DNA from: CAIJXJ01 sp964445115
Lineage (GTDB): Bacteria > Pseudomonadota > Gammaproteobacteria > Burkholderiales > Methylophilaceae
Assembly: GCA_964445115.1 (NCBI GenBank)
Contig: CAYUJU010000005.1
Coordinates: 1-64,000 of the forward strand
Reading direction: 5' to 3'
DNA: 64,000 nt
How positions within the stretch are numbered: the first letter of the stretch is position 1; each line of letters begins with the position of its first letter. The notes below the pieces were generated by a model. The model made no database searches, had not been told where the DNA came from, and was given only the letters and a program-made list of their open reading frames with translations. The position numbers were made by a program, and so were the translations under genes. Positions 41,083-49,431 of this stretch are shown here, piece after piece.

Positions 41083-42827
41083 TGTTGTGCCCGGTGGCTT
41101 CGACCATGGCAGCCTCGATCATGCTGGCCCTGTCCTTGCCTGCCCATGCCGTCAGCCAGGTGCATATTTCCGCGGGGCAACTCGACGTAGCCGGCGCCAA
41201 GGTGGAAAAACTTTCCGCCACCCTCGACATGTCGGGGCGGTGGCAAGGAACCGCGACGATTGCGCCCAGTGAACTATCTGTTCTGGCCAAGGGGCAGCCT
41301 TTACCTGTGACCTTTACCCAAGGCGTGCTGAAAGGTCAGGCGGCCTTCGCAGGGGAAGGGGAGTCACTGCTCAGATTACGTGCAAATCTCGACCTGCGCG
41401 ATGCCACATTCAGTGACGCAGAGGGGCTGCATGCCGGCGAAAAAGTGGGTGGCACGCTGGCGCTGCACGCGACGCGCGACGGGGATGGCTGGGCGTGGAA
41501 CAGCGACCTGCGCTGGACGGCGGGGGAAGTGTTCTGGCAACCGTTTTACCTGGCGCAGGGCGGGTTGTCCTTTCAGGGTGGTGGTGTGTGGAGCGATACC
41601 GGACTGACGATTACGAAAGGCCGGATCGCGTTGCGCGAGGTCGGGCAGGCGGAATTGTCTGCCGAGTGGCGTCGCCCGGGTAACGCCTTGCAGTCGATGA
41701 CGGTGGCTGCGCGTGGCGTGGACATGGCCGGGGCGTATCCGCTGCTGATCAAGCCACTGATGGAAAAAACCTTGCTGGGTAATCTGGAAATGGCAGGCCA
41801 GGCGGACTTGCAAGCGGAGTGGAAGGAGGGCGCGCTAGCCAACTTTGACGTGAAGCTGCACGCGTTCGATGTGGCCGATCGCGAAGGGCGCTTTGCGCTC
41901 TACAAGGTCAACGCCAGCGTGCCCTGGGCGTTGAATCATCCAACCCAGGCCGGTTTGCATTACGACGGCGGGCATGTGCTGAACCTGCCGCTGGGCGTGA
42001 CTGACCTGGCAGCAACGCTGAACGGATATTCGCTGACCTCGCCGCTGATGCGCTTGCCTATCCTGGATGGCGAATTGACGTTGAAGGACGTCTCGGCCGC
42101 CTTCCTGCAGAAACAGTGGCATTGGCACCTGGGTGCCAGCTTGTCGCCGGTGTCGATGGCCGATTTCAGCCACGCAGTCGGCTGGCCGGTGATGCAGGGC
42201 AAGGTCGCGGCGAGTATCCCGATGGTGACTTACAGCAATGGCCGGATGATGGCGGATGGCGCGATGGGGTTCGATGTGTTCGACGGCTCGGTGATCGTCC
42301 GCAATCTGGTGCTGGAGAATCCCTTGGGGCTGGCCCCACGTTTGCAGGGCGAACTGCAGATGCGCAACCTCGATCTGGAACTGCTGACGCGCACCTATTC
42401 CTTCGGTGCCATGACCGGGCGGCTGGATGGCGACGTCAAGCAGATGGAGCTTTCGCGCTGGCAGCCGGTGAAATTCGACGCGGATTTCCACAGTAGCCCG
42501 GGCAGCTATCCGAAGAAGATTTCGCAACGCGCCGTGGAGAATATTTCGGCCTTGGGCGGGGCCGGTGCGGCGGCAGCGATACAGCGCAGTTTCTTGCGGT
42601 TTTTCAAGGAGTTCAATTATGCGAAGATCGGGTTGTCCTGCAAGTTGCGCAACGGTGTTTGCGCCATGGACGGCGTCGAATCCACCAACTCCGGCTACGT
42701 CATCGTCAAGGGCAGCGGCATCCCGGCGATTACGGTGTTGGGTTACAATCGCAGCGTCAGTTGGGGCGAGTTGCTAGGGCGCATCAAGCGCGTCACCCAA
42801 GGCAACGCCAGCCCTGTCATCAAATAG
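41079..42827 (+). CDS. YdbH-like AsmA-type envelope protein (dicarboxylate-free bridge family)
   Basis: 582 residues. A signal peptide ends near LSLPAHAVSQ, followed by a long beta-rich domain with repeated amphipathic strands. Residues 380-560 match the conserved C-terminal region of YdbH proteins: MGFDVFDGSVIVRNLVLENP, LQMRNLDLELLTRTYSFGAM and IQRSFLRFFKEFNYAKIGLS. E. coli YdbH (879 residues) acts with YnbE in glycerophospholipid transport between membranes. This copy is shorter, mainly in the N-terminal part. ynbE and ydbL follow at once, which makes the assignment secure. Confidence 0.85.
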   Translation: MMLCPVASTMAASIMLALSLPAHAVSQVHISAGQLDVAGAKVEKLSATLDMSGRWQGTATIAPSELSVLAKGQPLPVTFTQGVLKGQAAFAGEGESLLRLRANLDLRDATFSDAEGLHAGEKVGGTLALHATRDGDGWAWNSDLRWTAGEVFWQPFYLAQGGLSFQGGGVWSDTGLTITKGRIALREVGQAELSAEWRRPGNALQSMTVAARGVDMAGAYPLLIKPLMEKTLLGNLEMAGQADLQAEWKEGALANFDVKLHAFDVADREGRFALYKVNASVPWALNHPTQAGLHYDGGHVLNLPLGVTDLAATLNGYSLTSPLMRLPILDGELTLKDVSAAFLQKQWHWHLGASLSPVSMADFSHAVGWPVMQGKVAASIPMVTYSNGRMMADGAMGFDVFDGSVIVRNLVLENPLGLAPRLQGELQMRNLDLELLTRTYSFGAMTGRLDGDVKQMELSRWQPVKFDADFHSSPGSYPKKISQRAVENISALGGAGAAAAIQRSFLRFFKEFNYAKIGLSCKLRNGVCAMDGVESTNSGYVIVKGSGIPAITVLGYNRSVSWGELLGRIKRVTQGNASPVIK

Positions 42828-42839
42828 AGGAAATGTGTA

Positions 42840-43016
42840 ATGAACCGTCTCTCATGGGTTTTTCTGGTTGCAGGCCTGCTGGCTTTGCCAGCCTGCGTCA
42901 CCATCAACATCTACTTCCCGGCAGCCGCTGCAGAAAAGGCCGCCGACAAGATCATCGACGAAGTGTGGCAGTTGAAAAAAGAGGGCGAACAACCTCAGGT
43001 CAAGGAGTCCAAATGA
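42840..43016 (+). CDS. YnbE-like outer-membrane lipoprotein
   Basis: 58 residues, with lipobox LALPACV (Cys 19) after a short signal peptide. The mature start CVTINIYFPAAAAEKAADKI is the YnbE signature; a helix rich in Glu and Lys follows. YnbE multimers are thought to extend YdbH into an inter-membrane bridge. It lies 12 bases after ydbH and overlaps ydbL by four bases, with AGAGGAAA as ribosome-binding site. Confidence 0.88.
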   Translation: MNRLSWVFLVAGLLALPACVTINIYFPAAAAEKAADKIIDEVWQLKKEGEQPQVKESK

Positions 43017-43417
43017 TGAAAAAATTGCTGATTGCATTCCTCATGCTGCCGCTGCTGGCGATTGCCGCCGCAGACCTCGAAATCAATACACCGGCCATTT
43101 CCTCGCTGAAATCCAGCATGCAGGCACGCCATGCACAGTTGGCGGGCCACTATGCCAGCGGCGCGGTCGGCCTGACGCGCGATGGCTTGGTGGCGGTGAA
43201 GGATGCCAATGCAGTGCCGCTCAAGGATCGCCAAGCCGTGAATTCGCTGGTGGCTGCCGAGAACAACGATCGCAACGCGCTGTACCGTGAAATCGCCACG
43301 GCCAACGGGCACCCCGAGTGGGAGTCCGAGGTGCGTGGCACCTTTGCGCAACGCTGGGTGCAAAAGGCGCAGTCGGGCTGGTGGTATCAGGATGGTGGCG
43401 GCTGGGCCAAGAAGTGA
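43013..43417 (+). CDS. YdbL family (DUF1318) periplasmic protein
   Basis: 134 residues with an N-terminal signal peptide ending near LLAIAAADLE. The DUF1318 pattern is INTPAISSLKSSMQARHAQL, GAVGLTRDGLVAV and NDRNALYREIATANGHPEW, then FAQRWVQKAQSGWWYQ. In E. coli YdbL modulates the YdbH-YnbE complex. Two consecutive ATGs (43013 and 43016) share the same AGGAG; the first overlaps the ynbE stop. Its TGA overlaps the GTG of the exonuclease gene. Confidence 0.88.
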   Translation: MMKKLLIAFLMLPLLAIAAADLEINTPAISSLKSSMQARHAQLAGHYASGAVGLTRDGLVAVKDANAVPLKDRQAVNSLVAAENNDRNALYREIATANGHPEWESEVRGTFAQRWVQKAQSGWWYQDGGGWAKK

Positions 43418-44187
43418 TTCCTTCTCTGGTGTTCGATATTGAGACCATCCCCGACACGGATGGCCTGAAGAAACTGCTGGATCTGCCTGCAGAGACGTCG
43501 GCGGCTGACGTGGCAAAAGTCGCGTTTCACCAGCGGCGCATGGCGGGACAATCGGAGTTCCTGCCGTTGCACGTGCAGCGCGTGGTCGCGATCTCCTGTG
43601 TGCTGCGCGAAGGCGACAACTTCCGGGTGTGGTCCCTTGGTTCCCCGGACGAACCGGAGGGTACGCTGATCCAGCGTTTCTTCGACGGCATCGAGAAATA
43701 CACGCCCAACCTGATTTCCTGGAACGGTGGCGGGTTCGACCTGCCGGTGCTGCATTACCGCGGCATGATCCACAACGTGGTTGCGCCACGTTACTGGGAC
43801 ATGGGCGACGATGACCGCGAGTTCAAGTGGAACAACTACATCAGCCGCTATCACACCCGTCACACCGATCTGATGGACTTGCTGGCCCTGTACCAGGGGC
43901 GCGGTAATGCACCGCTGGACCAGTTGGCGCAGTTGTGCGGTTTCCCCGGCAAGCTGGGCATGGATGGCTCCAAGGTATGGGACGCTTACCAGGCCGGCGA
44001 GATCGAGGCGATTCGCAACTATTGCGAGACCGATGTCGTGAATACCTGGCTGGTGTATCTGCGCTTCCAGCAGATGCGTGGCACGCTCGGCCCCGAGGCC
44101 TACCAGCGCGAAATCGCGTTGGTGCGCGATACGCTGTCCGGTTACCCTGCGCCGCACTGGCAGGAGTTCTTGGCGGCGTGGCACTGA
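43414..44187 (+). CDS. 3'-5' exonuclease of the PolB-like DEDD type
   Basis: 257 residues from the GTG at 43414. The exonuclease motifs are VFDIETIPDT (Exo I, DxE), LISWNGGGFDLPVLHYRG (Exo II) and YCETDVVNTWLVYLRF (Exo III, YxxxD). Such proteins (PF10108-like) are predicted 3'-5' exonucleases without a polymerase domain. The start overlaps the ydbL stop (GTGA), but the job seems unrelated to lipid transport. In-frame sequence extends upstream, inside ydbL. Confidence 0.9.
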   Translation: MIPSLVFDIETIPDTDGLKKLLDLPAETSAADVAKVAFHQRRMAGQSEFLPLHVQRVVAISCVLREGDNFRVWSLGSPDEPEGTLIQRFFDGIEKYTPNLISWNGGGFDLPVLHYRGMIHNVVAPRYWDMGDDDREFKWNNYISRYHTRHTDLMDLLALYQGRGNAPLDQLAQLCGFPGKLGMDGSKVWDAYQAGEIEAIRNYCETDVVNTWLVYLRFQQMRGTLGPEAYQREIALVRDTLSGYPAPHWQEFLAAWH

Positions 44188-44245
44188 CGTCCTTCGATCT
44201 GAATCAAATCTATAGTTTTAAAATCATTGAGTTAGTTAATTAAGC

Positions 44246-45553
44246 ATGGCATTCACCCCCCCTACGATTATCGAATCCCTGGACCAGGAAGGTCGTGGCG
44301 TTACGCATGTTGATGGCAAGGTCATTTTTATCGAAGGGGCGTTGCCCGGCGAGAAGGTGACGTATTCCAGCTATCGCAAGAAGCCGAGTTACGAGTTCGC
44401 GCGCGTTGAGAATATCCTGCGCGAATCCCCCAACCGGACCAAGCCGCAGTGCCCTAATTTCAACATGTGTGGCGGCTGTGCGTTGCAGCATACGGATGTC
44501 GCGGCGCAAGTCGCGTCCAAACAGCGCTTGCTGGAAGATAATCTCTGGCACATCGGCAAGATCAAGCCGGAATCCATGCTGCCGCCCATCATCGGTCCGG
44601 CCTGGGGCTACCGCCACAAGGCCCGTCTGCGTGCCCGTTACGTCCCGATGAAGGGGCGCGTGCTGGTCGGCTTCAACGAAAAGCACAGCAGCTATGTGGC
44701 TGATATGCAGGAATGTCACGTGCTGCCGCCACACGTCTCGGCGCTGATCGTGCCGATGCAGGAATTGCTCGCCAAGCTCACCATTCGTGATTGCATGCCT
44801 CAGGTCGAAGTGGCCGTGGGGGAAAACACGACAGTCCTGGTACTACGCATTCTGGAACCCATCCAGCCACCAGACGAGCCGCTGCTGCGCGAATTCGCCG
44901 ACCGTCACGGCGTGCAACTCTGGCTGCAGCCCAAGGGGCCGGATACCGCGACGCCGTTCCACCCGCTGGATGCGCCGCAACTGTCCTACTCGCTGCCGGA
45001 ATATGATCTGGTGTACCCGTTCTGGCCGACCGAGTTTACCCAGGTCAACCCATACATCAACCGCGTGATGATCCGACGCGCCATGGCGTTGCTGGGGCCG
45101 CAACCGGGCGAGCGCATTGCCGACTTTTTCTGTGGCCTGGGCAATTTTACGTTGCCGATCGCCCGTCTGGGAGCCAATGTGTTGGGGATGGAGGGCTCGG
45201 CAGCATTGCTGCGGCGCGCGCGTGAGGGCGCCGAGCTGAACGGATTGGCGCATGCCGTGGAGTTCCGCGAAGCGGACCTGTTTGAAAAAACCACGGAAAG
45301 CCTGCGTGCGCTGGGGCATTTCGACAAATGGTTGATCGACCCGCCGCGCGATGGTGCGCTGGAGCTGATCAAGGCCATCGAGGACGACACGGCGCCAAAG
45401 CGCATCGTGTATGTTTCCTGCAACCCTTCCACACTGGCGCGCGATGCCGGCGTGCTGGTGCAAGTCAAGGGTTACAGGATGCTGGCTGGCGGCGTCATCA
45501 ACATGTTCCCGCACACCGCACACGTGGAGTCGATTGCATTGTTCGAACGATAG
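44246..45553 (+). CDS. rlmD: 23S rRNA (uracil-1939-C5)-methyltransferase
   Basis: 435 residues. An N-terminal TRAM domain (SLDQEGRGVTHVDGKVIFIE) precedes an iron-sulphur site with CPNFNMCGGCALQHTD and the fourth Cys probably in QECHVL. The methyltransferase core has FFCGLGNFTLPIARLG (motif I), DPPRDGALEL and the catalytic Cys in VSCNPSTLARD. Length matches E. coli RlmD (433). A strong TAGGAGGT follows its stop and serves the next small gene. Confidence 0.97.
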   Translation: MAFTPPTIIESLDQEGRGVTHVDGKVIFIEGALPGEKVTYSSYRKKPSYEFARVENILRESPNRTKPQCPNFNMCGGCALQHTDVAAQVASKQRLLEDNLWHIGKIKPESMLPPIIGPAWGYRHKARLRARYVPMKGRVLVGFNEKHSSYVADMQECHVLPPHVSALIVPMQELLAKLTIRDCMPQVEVAVGENTTVLVLRILEPIQPPDEPLLREFADRHGVQLWLQPKGPDTATPFHPLDAPQLSYSLPEYDLVYPFWPTEFTQVNPYINRVMIRRAMALLGPQPGERIADFFCGLGNFTLPIARLGANVLGMEGSAALLRRAREGAELNGLAHAVEFREADLFEKTTESLRALGHFDKWLIDPPRDGALELIKAIEDDTAPKRIVYVSCNPSTLARDAGVLVQVKGYRMLAGGVINMFPHTAHVESIALFER

Positions 45554-45562
45554 GAGGTTGTC

Positions 45563-45724
45563 ATGGGCAGACGCGCTGCAAGACCGACCTGGGAAGAAAA
45601 AGACCGGCGCGGGCACGACCGCCGGCAGATGACCAGGCGCAAGTCCGATACCCTCAGAACCCGGCTGCGCTACCTGGCGATCGCCATCGTTGCCGCAGTG
45701 CTGGCGCGCTACGTCCATTGGTAG
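45563..45724 (+). CDS. Small basic single-pass membrane protein
   Basis: 53 residues, missed by standard length cut-offs. It starts MGRRAARPTWEEKDRRGHDR, has about fifteen Arg/Lys in the first 37 residues, then one hydrophobic helix (YLAIAIVAAVLARYV) and ends HW. A near-perfect AGGAGGT ribosome-binding site lies six bases upstream of the ATG. The stop overlaps the GTG of the binding-protein gene, so the two are coupled. No family is recognised; an N-in orientation follows from the positive charges. Confidence 0.75.
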   Translation: MGRRAARPTWEEKDRRGHDRRQMTRRKSDTLRTRLRYLAIAIVAAVLARYVHW

Positions 45725-47172
45725 TGTTGCGCACGGTTTGCCTCCTGCTGGCCTGCAGCCTGCTGCTGTCGGGGTGTGGTCGCAGTGGGGAAACCCCGGA
45801 AATCCGCTTTGCCATCGCACAGGCGCCTCTCACGCTGGATCCCCGTTATGCCACGGACGCCGCCTCGGAACGCCTTAACCGTCTGATTTATCGCCCGCTG
45901 GTCGACTTCGACGCGCACTCCCGCCCGGTGCCGGCGCTGGCCCGCTGGGACAATACTGATCCGCTGCATTATCGATTCACCTTAGGCGCGCAAGGCCGGG
46001 TGTTCCATGACGGCAGTCGGCTCACGGCCGCCGATGTGGTGGCGACATACCGCTCGTTCGGCACCCTGAAAGATAGCCCGCATGTTGCGGAGTTCGCCAA
46101 CATCGTCCATGTCAATGCCGTGGACGAGAATGTGGTCGATTTCACCCTGCGCCGGCCGGATGCGCAATTCCCTACGAGATTGATCATCGGCATCTTGCCT
46201 GCCGCGCAGGTTGCCGCCGGGCACGATTTTTCCCGGGCGCCCATCGGTAGTGGGCCACTCAAACTGCTTGCCTGGAACAAGACGCTGACGCTGGAACGCC
46301 TGGCCGACCGGCAACACATCGTGCTGGAGGAGGTCCGGGATCCTACCGTGCGGGTGCTCAAGCTGCTGCGCGGCGAGGCTGATTTATTGCAGGGGGATTT
46401 GCCACCAGAGCTGGTCCGGCATCTGCAGGGCAAGCCCGACATTCTGGTGATGGCCTCCTCCGGCAGCAATTTCAGCTACCTCGGTTTCAATCTGCAGGAT
46501 CCGCAACTATGCGACCCCAACGTCCGGCAGGCGATCGCCATGGCCGTCGACCGTGCTGCCATCATGCGCCATGCATTGGTGGCGGGCTCACGTCCGGCCG
46601 CAGCCATTCTTCCGCCTGAACATTGGGCCGGAAATCCGACATTGAAAGCACCGTCTTATAACCCCGCGCTGGCACGCCAAATGCTGGAGCAAGCGGGCGT
46701 GCGCCTGCCTCTTAAAATCGAACTCAAAACCTCGACCGACGCCCAGCGCGTGCGCTTGGCGACCATCCTGCAAGCCCAGATGCGCGCGGCGGGCATTGAC
46801 CTGCAGATCCATAGCCTCGATTGGGGTACGTATTTCGATGACGTCAAGCATGGTAAATTCCAGCTTTACGGGCTGACTTGGGTCGGCATCCGCACCCCAG
46901 AGATTTACCGGCTGGCATTTCACAGCCAGTCGATACCCCCTGCTGGTGCCAACCGCGGAAGGCTGCAGGATGCCACGTTGGATGGCCTGATCGATGCAGA
47001 GGATTGGCCGGCGGCGACGCAGCGCATCCACGCGCTGATGCCTTACGTGCCGCTGTGGTACGAGGGGCAGTTTGCCGCCGTGCACGAGGGAATCCGTAAT
47101 TACCAGCCAGCGCCAGACGGCAACTGGGATGCGCTGGCCACGATACACAAAGCAAAGGAATCGACACCATGA
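45724..47172 (+). CDS. Peptide/oligopeptide-type ABC transporter substrate-binding lipoprotein
   Basis: 482 residues of the family 5 extracellular solute-binding type. The lipobox LLSGCGRSG follows a short signal, so it is membrane-anchored. It has LTLDPRYATDAASERLNRLI, FHDGSRLTAADVVATYRSF, a late NPALARQMLEQAGVRLPLKI and the C-terminal MPYVPLWYEGQFA, all typical of DppA/OppA-like proteins. The GTG start at 45724 overlaps the previous stop by one base. Matching permeases lie downstream at 48511-50216, but with three unrelated genes between and no ATPase. Confidence 0.9.
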   Translation: MLRTVCLLLACSLLLSGCGRSGETPEIRFAIAQAPLTLDPRYATDAASERLNRLIYRPLVDFDAHSRPVPALARWDNTDPLHYRFTLGAQGRVFHDGSRLTAADVVATYRSFGTLKDSPHVAEFANIVHVNAVDENVVDFTLRRPDAQFPTRLIIGILPAAQVAAGHDFSRAPIGSGPLKLLAWNKTLTLERLADRQHIVLEEVRDPTVRVLKLLRGEADLLQGDLPPELVRHLQGKPDILVMASSGSNFSYLGFNLQDPQLCDPNVRQAIAMAVDRAAIMRHALVAGSRPAAAILPPEHWAGNPTLKAPSYNPALARQMLEQAGVRLPLKIELKTSTDAQRVRLATILQAQMRAAGIDLQIHSLDWGTYFDDVKHGKFQLYGLTWVGIRTPEIYRLAFHSQSIPPAGANRGRLQDATLDGLIDAEDWPAATQRIHALMPYVPLWYEGQFAAVHEGIRNYQPAPDGNWDALATIHKAKESTP

Positions 47173-47543
47173 TCAAGATCAACCGCCTGATGCATACCGG
47201 GCTGATCATCAACAATCTCGAACGCTCCCGCGCCTTCTACGAAGGCCTGCTCGGCTTCAAGCCCAACCCCGGGCGACCCAATTTCAGCTTCGAAGGCGTT
47301 TGGTACGACATCGGCGACAATCAGGTGCACCTGATGGTTGTGCCTAACCCCTACAACGATATCGTGCATCCCGAGCACGGCGGGCGCGACATTCACATCG
47401 CCTTTTCCGTCGACGACGTCGAAGCGGTGCGGGTTGAACTGGAAAAGGCCGGTGTGCCATACACCATGAGCATGTCGGGTCGTGCAGCGATTTTCTGCCG
47501 CGATCCGGACGGCAATGCGCTTGAGTTCTCAGCGGTCAAGTAA
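47169..47543 (+). CDS. VOC-family (glyoxalase/dioxygenase-fold) protein
   Basis: 124 residues. The vicinal-oxygen-chelate pattern is MHTGLIINNLERSRAFYEGL and GRDIHIAFSVDDVEAVRVEL, with the C-terminal FCRDPDGNALEFSAV containing the conserved Glu metal ligand. Candidate metal ligands are His 9, His 54 or 75 and Glu 119. The family covers glyoxalase I, dioxygenases and drug-resistance proteins; the substrate cannot be told. It overlaps the binding-protein gene by four bases. Confidence 0.88.
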   Translation: MIKINRLMHTGLIINNLERSRAFYEGLLGFKPNPGRPNFSFEGVWYDIGDNQVHLMVVPNPYNDIVHPEHGGRDIHIAFSVDDVEAVRVELEKAGVPYTMSMSGRAAIFCRDPDGNALEFSAVK

Positions 47544-47546
47544 ACC

Positions 47547-48026
47547 TTGTACCTGACCGTCTCCATCGCTTCGCAACGTTTGGCCCTGCTGGATGCGGAG
47601 GGCAATATCCTGCGCGAGTACGCCGTCTCGACCGCACTGAACGGGGCGGGTGAACAGAAGGGCAGTGGCTGCACGCCACGCGGCCGTCACGTGATCCGGG
47701 CCAAGATCGGCGAGGGACAGCCCATGGGGACGGTGTTTGTGGGCCGTCGCCCGACAGGAGAAGTCTGGTCGCCTGAACTGGCGGCGCAATTCCCCGAGCG
47801 TGACTGGATTCTGACGCGTATCCTGTGGTTGTCTGGCTGCGAACCCGGCCATAACCGGCTGGGCGATTGTGACACCATGCAGCGCTACATTTACATCCAT
47901 GGCACGCCGGAGACCGAGCCCATGGGCGTGCCGTTGTCGCATGGCTGTATTCGCATGCGCAATGCCGATGTGCTGGACTTGTTCGACCGCGTACCGGTGG
48001 GTGCGACGGTGTTGATTACCGAATGA
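47547..48026 (+). CDS. L,D-transpeptidase (YkuD domain), no signal peptide
   Basis: 159 residues. The YkuD catalytic motif is complete: IHGTPETEPMGVPL followed by SHGCIRM, with H132 and nucleophile C134, and H118 in IHG. The family cross-links peptidoglycan or attaches proteins to it. The start is a TTG at 47547 three bases after the VOC stop, and the chain begins MYLTVSIASQRLALLDAEG, directly in the fold, with no export signal. It could be an enzyme with an unusual export route or a cytosolic relative. Confidence 0.88.
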   Translation: MYLTVSIASQRLALLDAEGNILREYAVSTALNGAGEQKGSGCTPRGRHVIRAKIGEGQPMGTVFVGRRPTGEVWSPELAAQFPERDWILTRILWLSGCEPGHNRLGDCDTMQRYIYIHGTPETEPMGVPLSHGCIRMRNADVLDLFDRVPVGATVLITE

Positions 48027-48514
48027 GCATCCCCAAGCCCTCCGCGCCGATTCCGGGACTCATCAAATGGTTCTTCGGTCCGCTGATGCTGCTGTTTGGC
48101 TCGCTGGTCGCTGCAGTTGCGCTGGGATGGGTTCCTGTGGTGCCCAAGCGCGTCCATGTTCCGATGTGGCTGGTGGGCGCTATTGGTGTCGCTTTTCTGT
48201 CGCTGGGGCTGGTCGTGATGCTGGACGGCATCAAGATGCTGGAGAAGATCCGTGGCTGGCTGGGCTTGATGTTCTTTCTGTCGTTTGCCTCCATCTTCAA
48301 CTGGGTGGCGTTCGGTCCCGGAGAGCGGCATTTCACTGTCAAAACCAGCATCGGAAGCGGTGCCGCGCACGCCACGACCTCATCGCCTGGGGATGAGTTG
48401 ACCGGGCGCATCATGTTTGGCCTGTTTGCGGTGATTTTGGATTTGCTGCTGCTTTCCCCATGGCTGATGAAGCTGTGGCGCTGGTTACGCGGATCCCGAC
48501 GGGAGGGCGCGTGA
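48023..48514 (+). CDS. Uncharacterised inner-membrane protein, four helices
   Basis: 163 residues and no family recognised. Helices lie at about residues 15-37 (WFFGPLMLLFGSLVAAVAL), 47-68, 78-97 and 132-150 (FAVILDLLLLSPWLM), with a polar stretch FGPGERHFTVKTSIGSG between the third and fourth. A conserved-looking GPGERHF segment is similar to small DUF-type membrane proteins. It overlaps the transpeptidase gene by four bases and the permease GTG by three. Confidence 0.7.
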   Translation: MSIPKPSAPIPGLIKWFFGPLMLLFGSLVAAVALGWVPVVPKRVHVPMWLVGAIGVAFLSLGLVVMLDGIKMLEKIRGWLGLMFFLSFASIFNWVAFGPGERHFTVKTSIGSGAAHATTSSPGDELTGRIMFGLFAVILDLLLLSPWLMKLWRWLRGSRREGA

Positions 48515-49431
48515 TAACTCTCCTGAAGCGCCTGCTCTCGGCTGTACCGACGGTGTTCGGCGTCTTGCTGCTGACCTTCATGCTGGTGCATCTGGTGCCG
48601 GGCGACCCGATCGAGGTGATGCTGGGCGAGTCTGCCAGCGGTGCCGACCGGCAAGCCCTCCGGACTGAACTGGGGCTGGATCAGCCCTTGCCAGTACAAT
48701 TCGGCCATTATCTGAAGCGCCTCGCTCATGGCGATTTTGGTGTATCCATCCATGGCCGTACCCCCATTACCGAACTGCTGAAGGAACGCTTTCCCGCGAC
48801 GGTGCGACTGGCTTTGCTGGCGCTGGCCATGGCGATTGCCGTTGGCATGCCGTTGGGGATCATCGCCGCGTTGCGTGTCCGGCAATGGCCGGATCGTCTG
48901 GCCAGCCTGACCGCGTTGACGCTGTCGGCGATGCCGCATTTCTGGCTCGGGCCTTTGTTCATGCTGTTGTTCGTACTTTGGCTTGGCTGGCTGCCGGTCA
49001 GCGGCATGGCATCCCGGGGCGCGATCGTCCTGCCGGCCGTGACCCTGGCCTGCGGCCTGACTGCGATTCTTACCCGGATGACGCGTGCCAGCTTGCTCGA
49101 AGTCCTGCATGAAGACTTCGTCCGCACAGCTCGCGCAAAGGGCTTGCCCGAAAATATCGTGGTGCTGCGCCATGCGCTCCGCGCCGCATTACTGCCGATC
49201 ATCACCATCGTCGGCCTGCAACTCGGGTCGTTGCTGGCCGGGGCTGTCATCACCGAAACGGTGTTCGGCTGGGAGGGCATCGGGCGGTTGCTGGTCGAAT
49301 CCATCGAGAAGCGCGATTACCCGGTCACGCAAGCCTGCGTGCTGGTGGTCGCCTTGACCTACGTGCTGGTCAACCTCTTGACTGATTGGCTCTATCGTCA
49401 TGTTGACCCACGCGTTCGGGCTGCCGCATGA
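48511..49431 (+). CDS. ABC transporter permease, DppB/OppB type
   Basis: 306 residues with six membrane helices. The N-terminal block VPTVFGVLLLTFMLVHLVPGDP and the C-terminal permease signature EVLHEDFVRTARAKGLPENIVVLRHALRAA (EAA loop, coupling to an ATPase) are clear. It pairs with the next permease for a peptide-type importer. The GTG start overlaps the preceding stop and has GGGAGGG upstream. No ATPase gene appears within the window. Confidence 0.93.
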   Translation: MITLLKRLLSAVPTVFGVLLLTFMLVHLVPGDPIEVMLGESASGADRQALRTELGLDQPLPVQFGHYLKRLAHGDFGVSIHGRTPITELLKERFPATVRLALLALAMAIAVGMPLGIIAALRVRQWPDRLASLTALTLSAMPHFWLGPLFMLLFVLWLGWLPVSGMASRGAIVLPAVTLACGLTAILTRMTRASLLEVLHEDFVRTARAKGLPENIVVLRHALRAALLPIITIVGLQLGSLLAGAVITETVFGWEGIGRLLVESIEKRDYPVTQACVLVVALTYVLVNLLTDWLYRHVDPRVRAAA

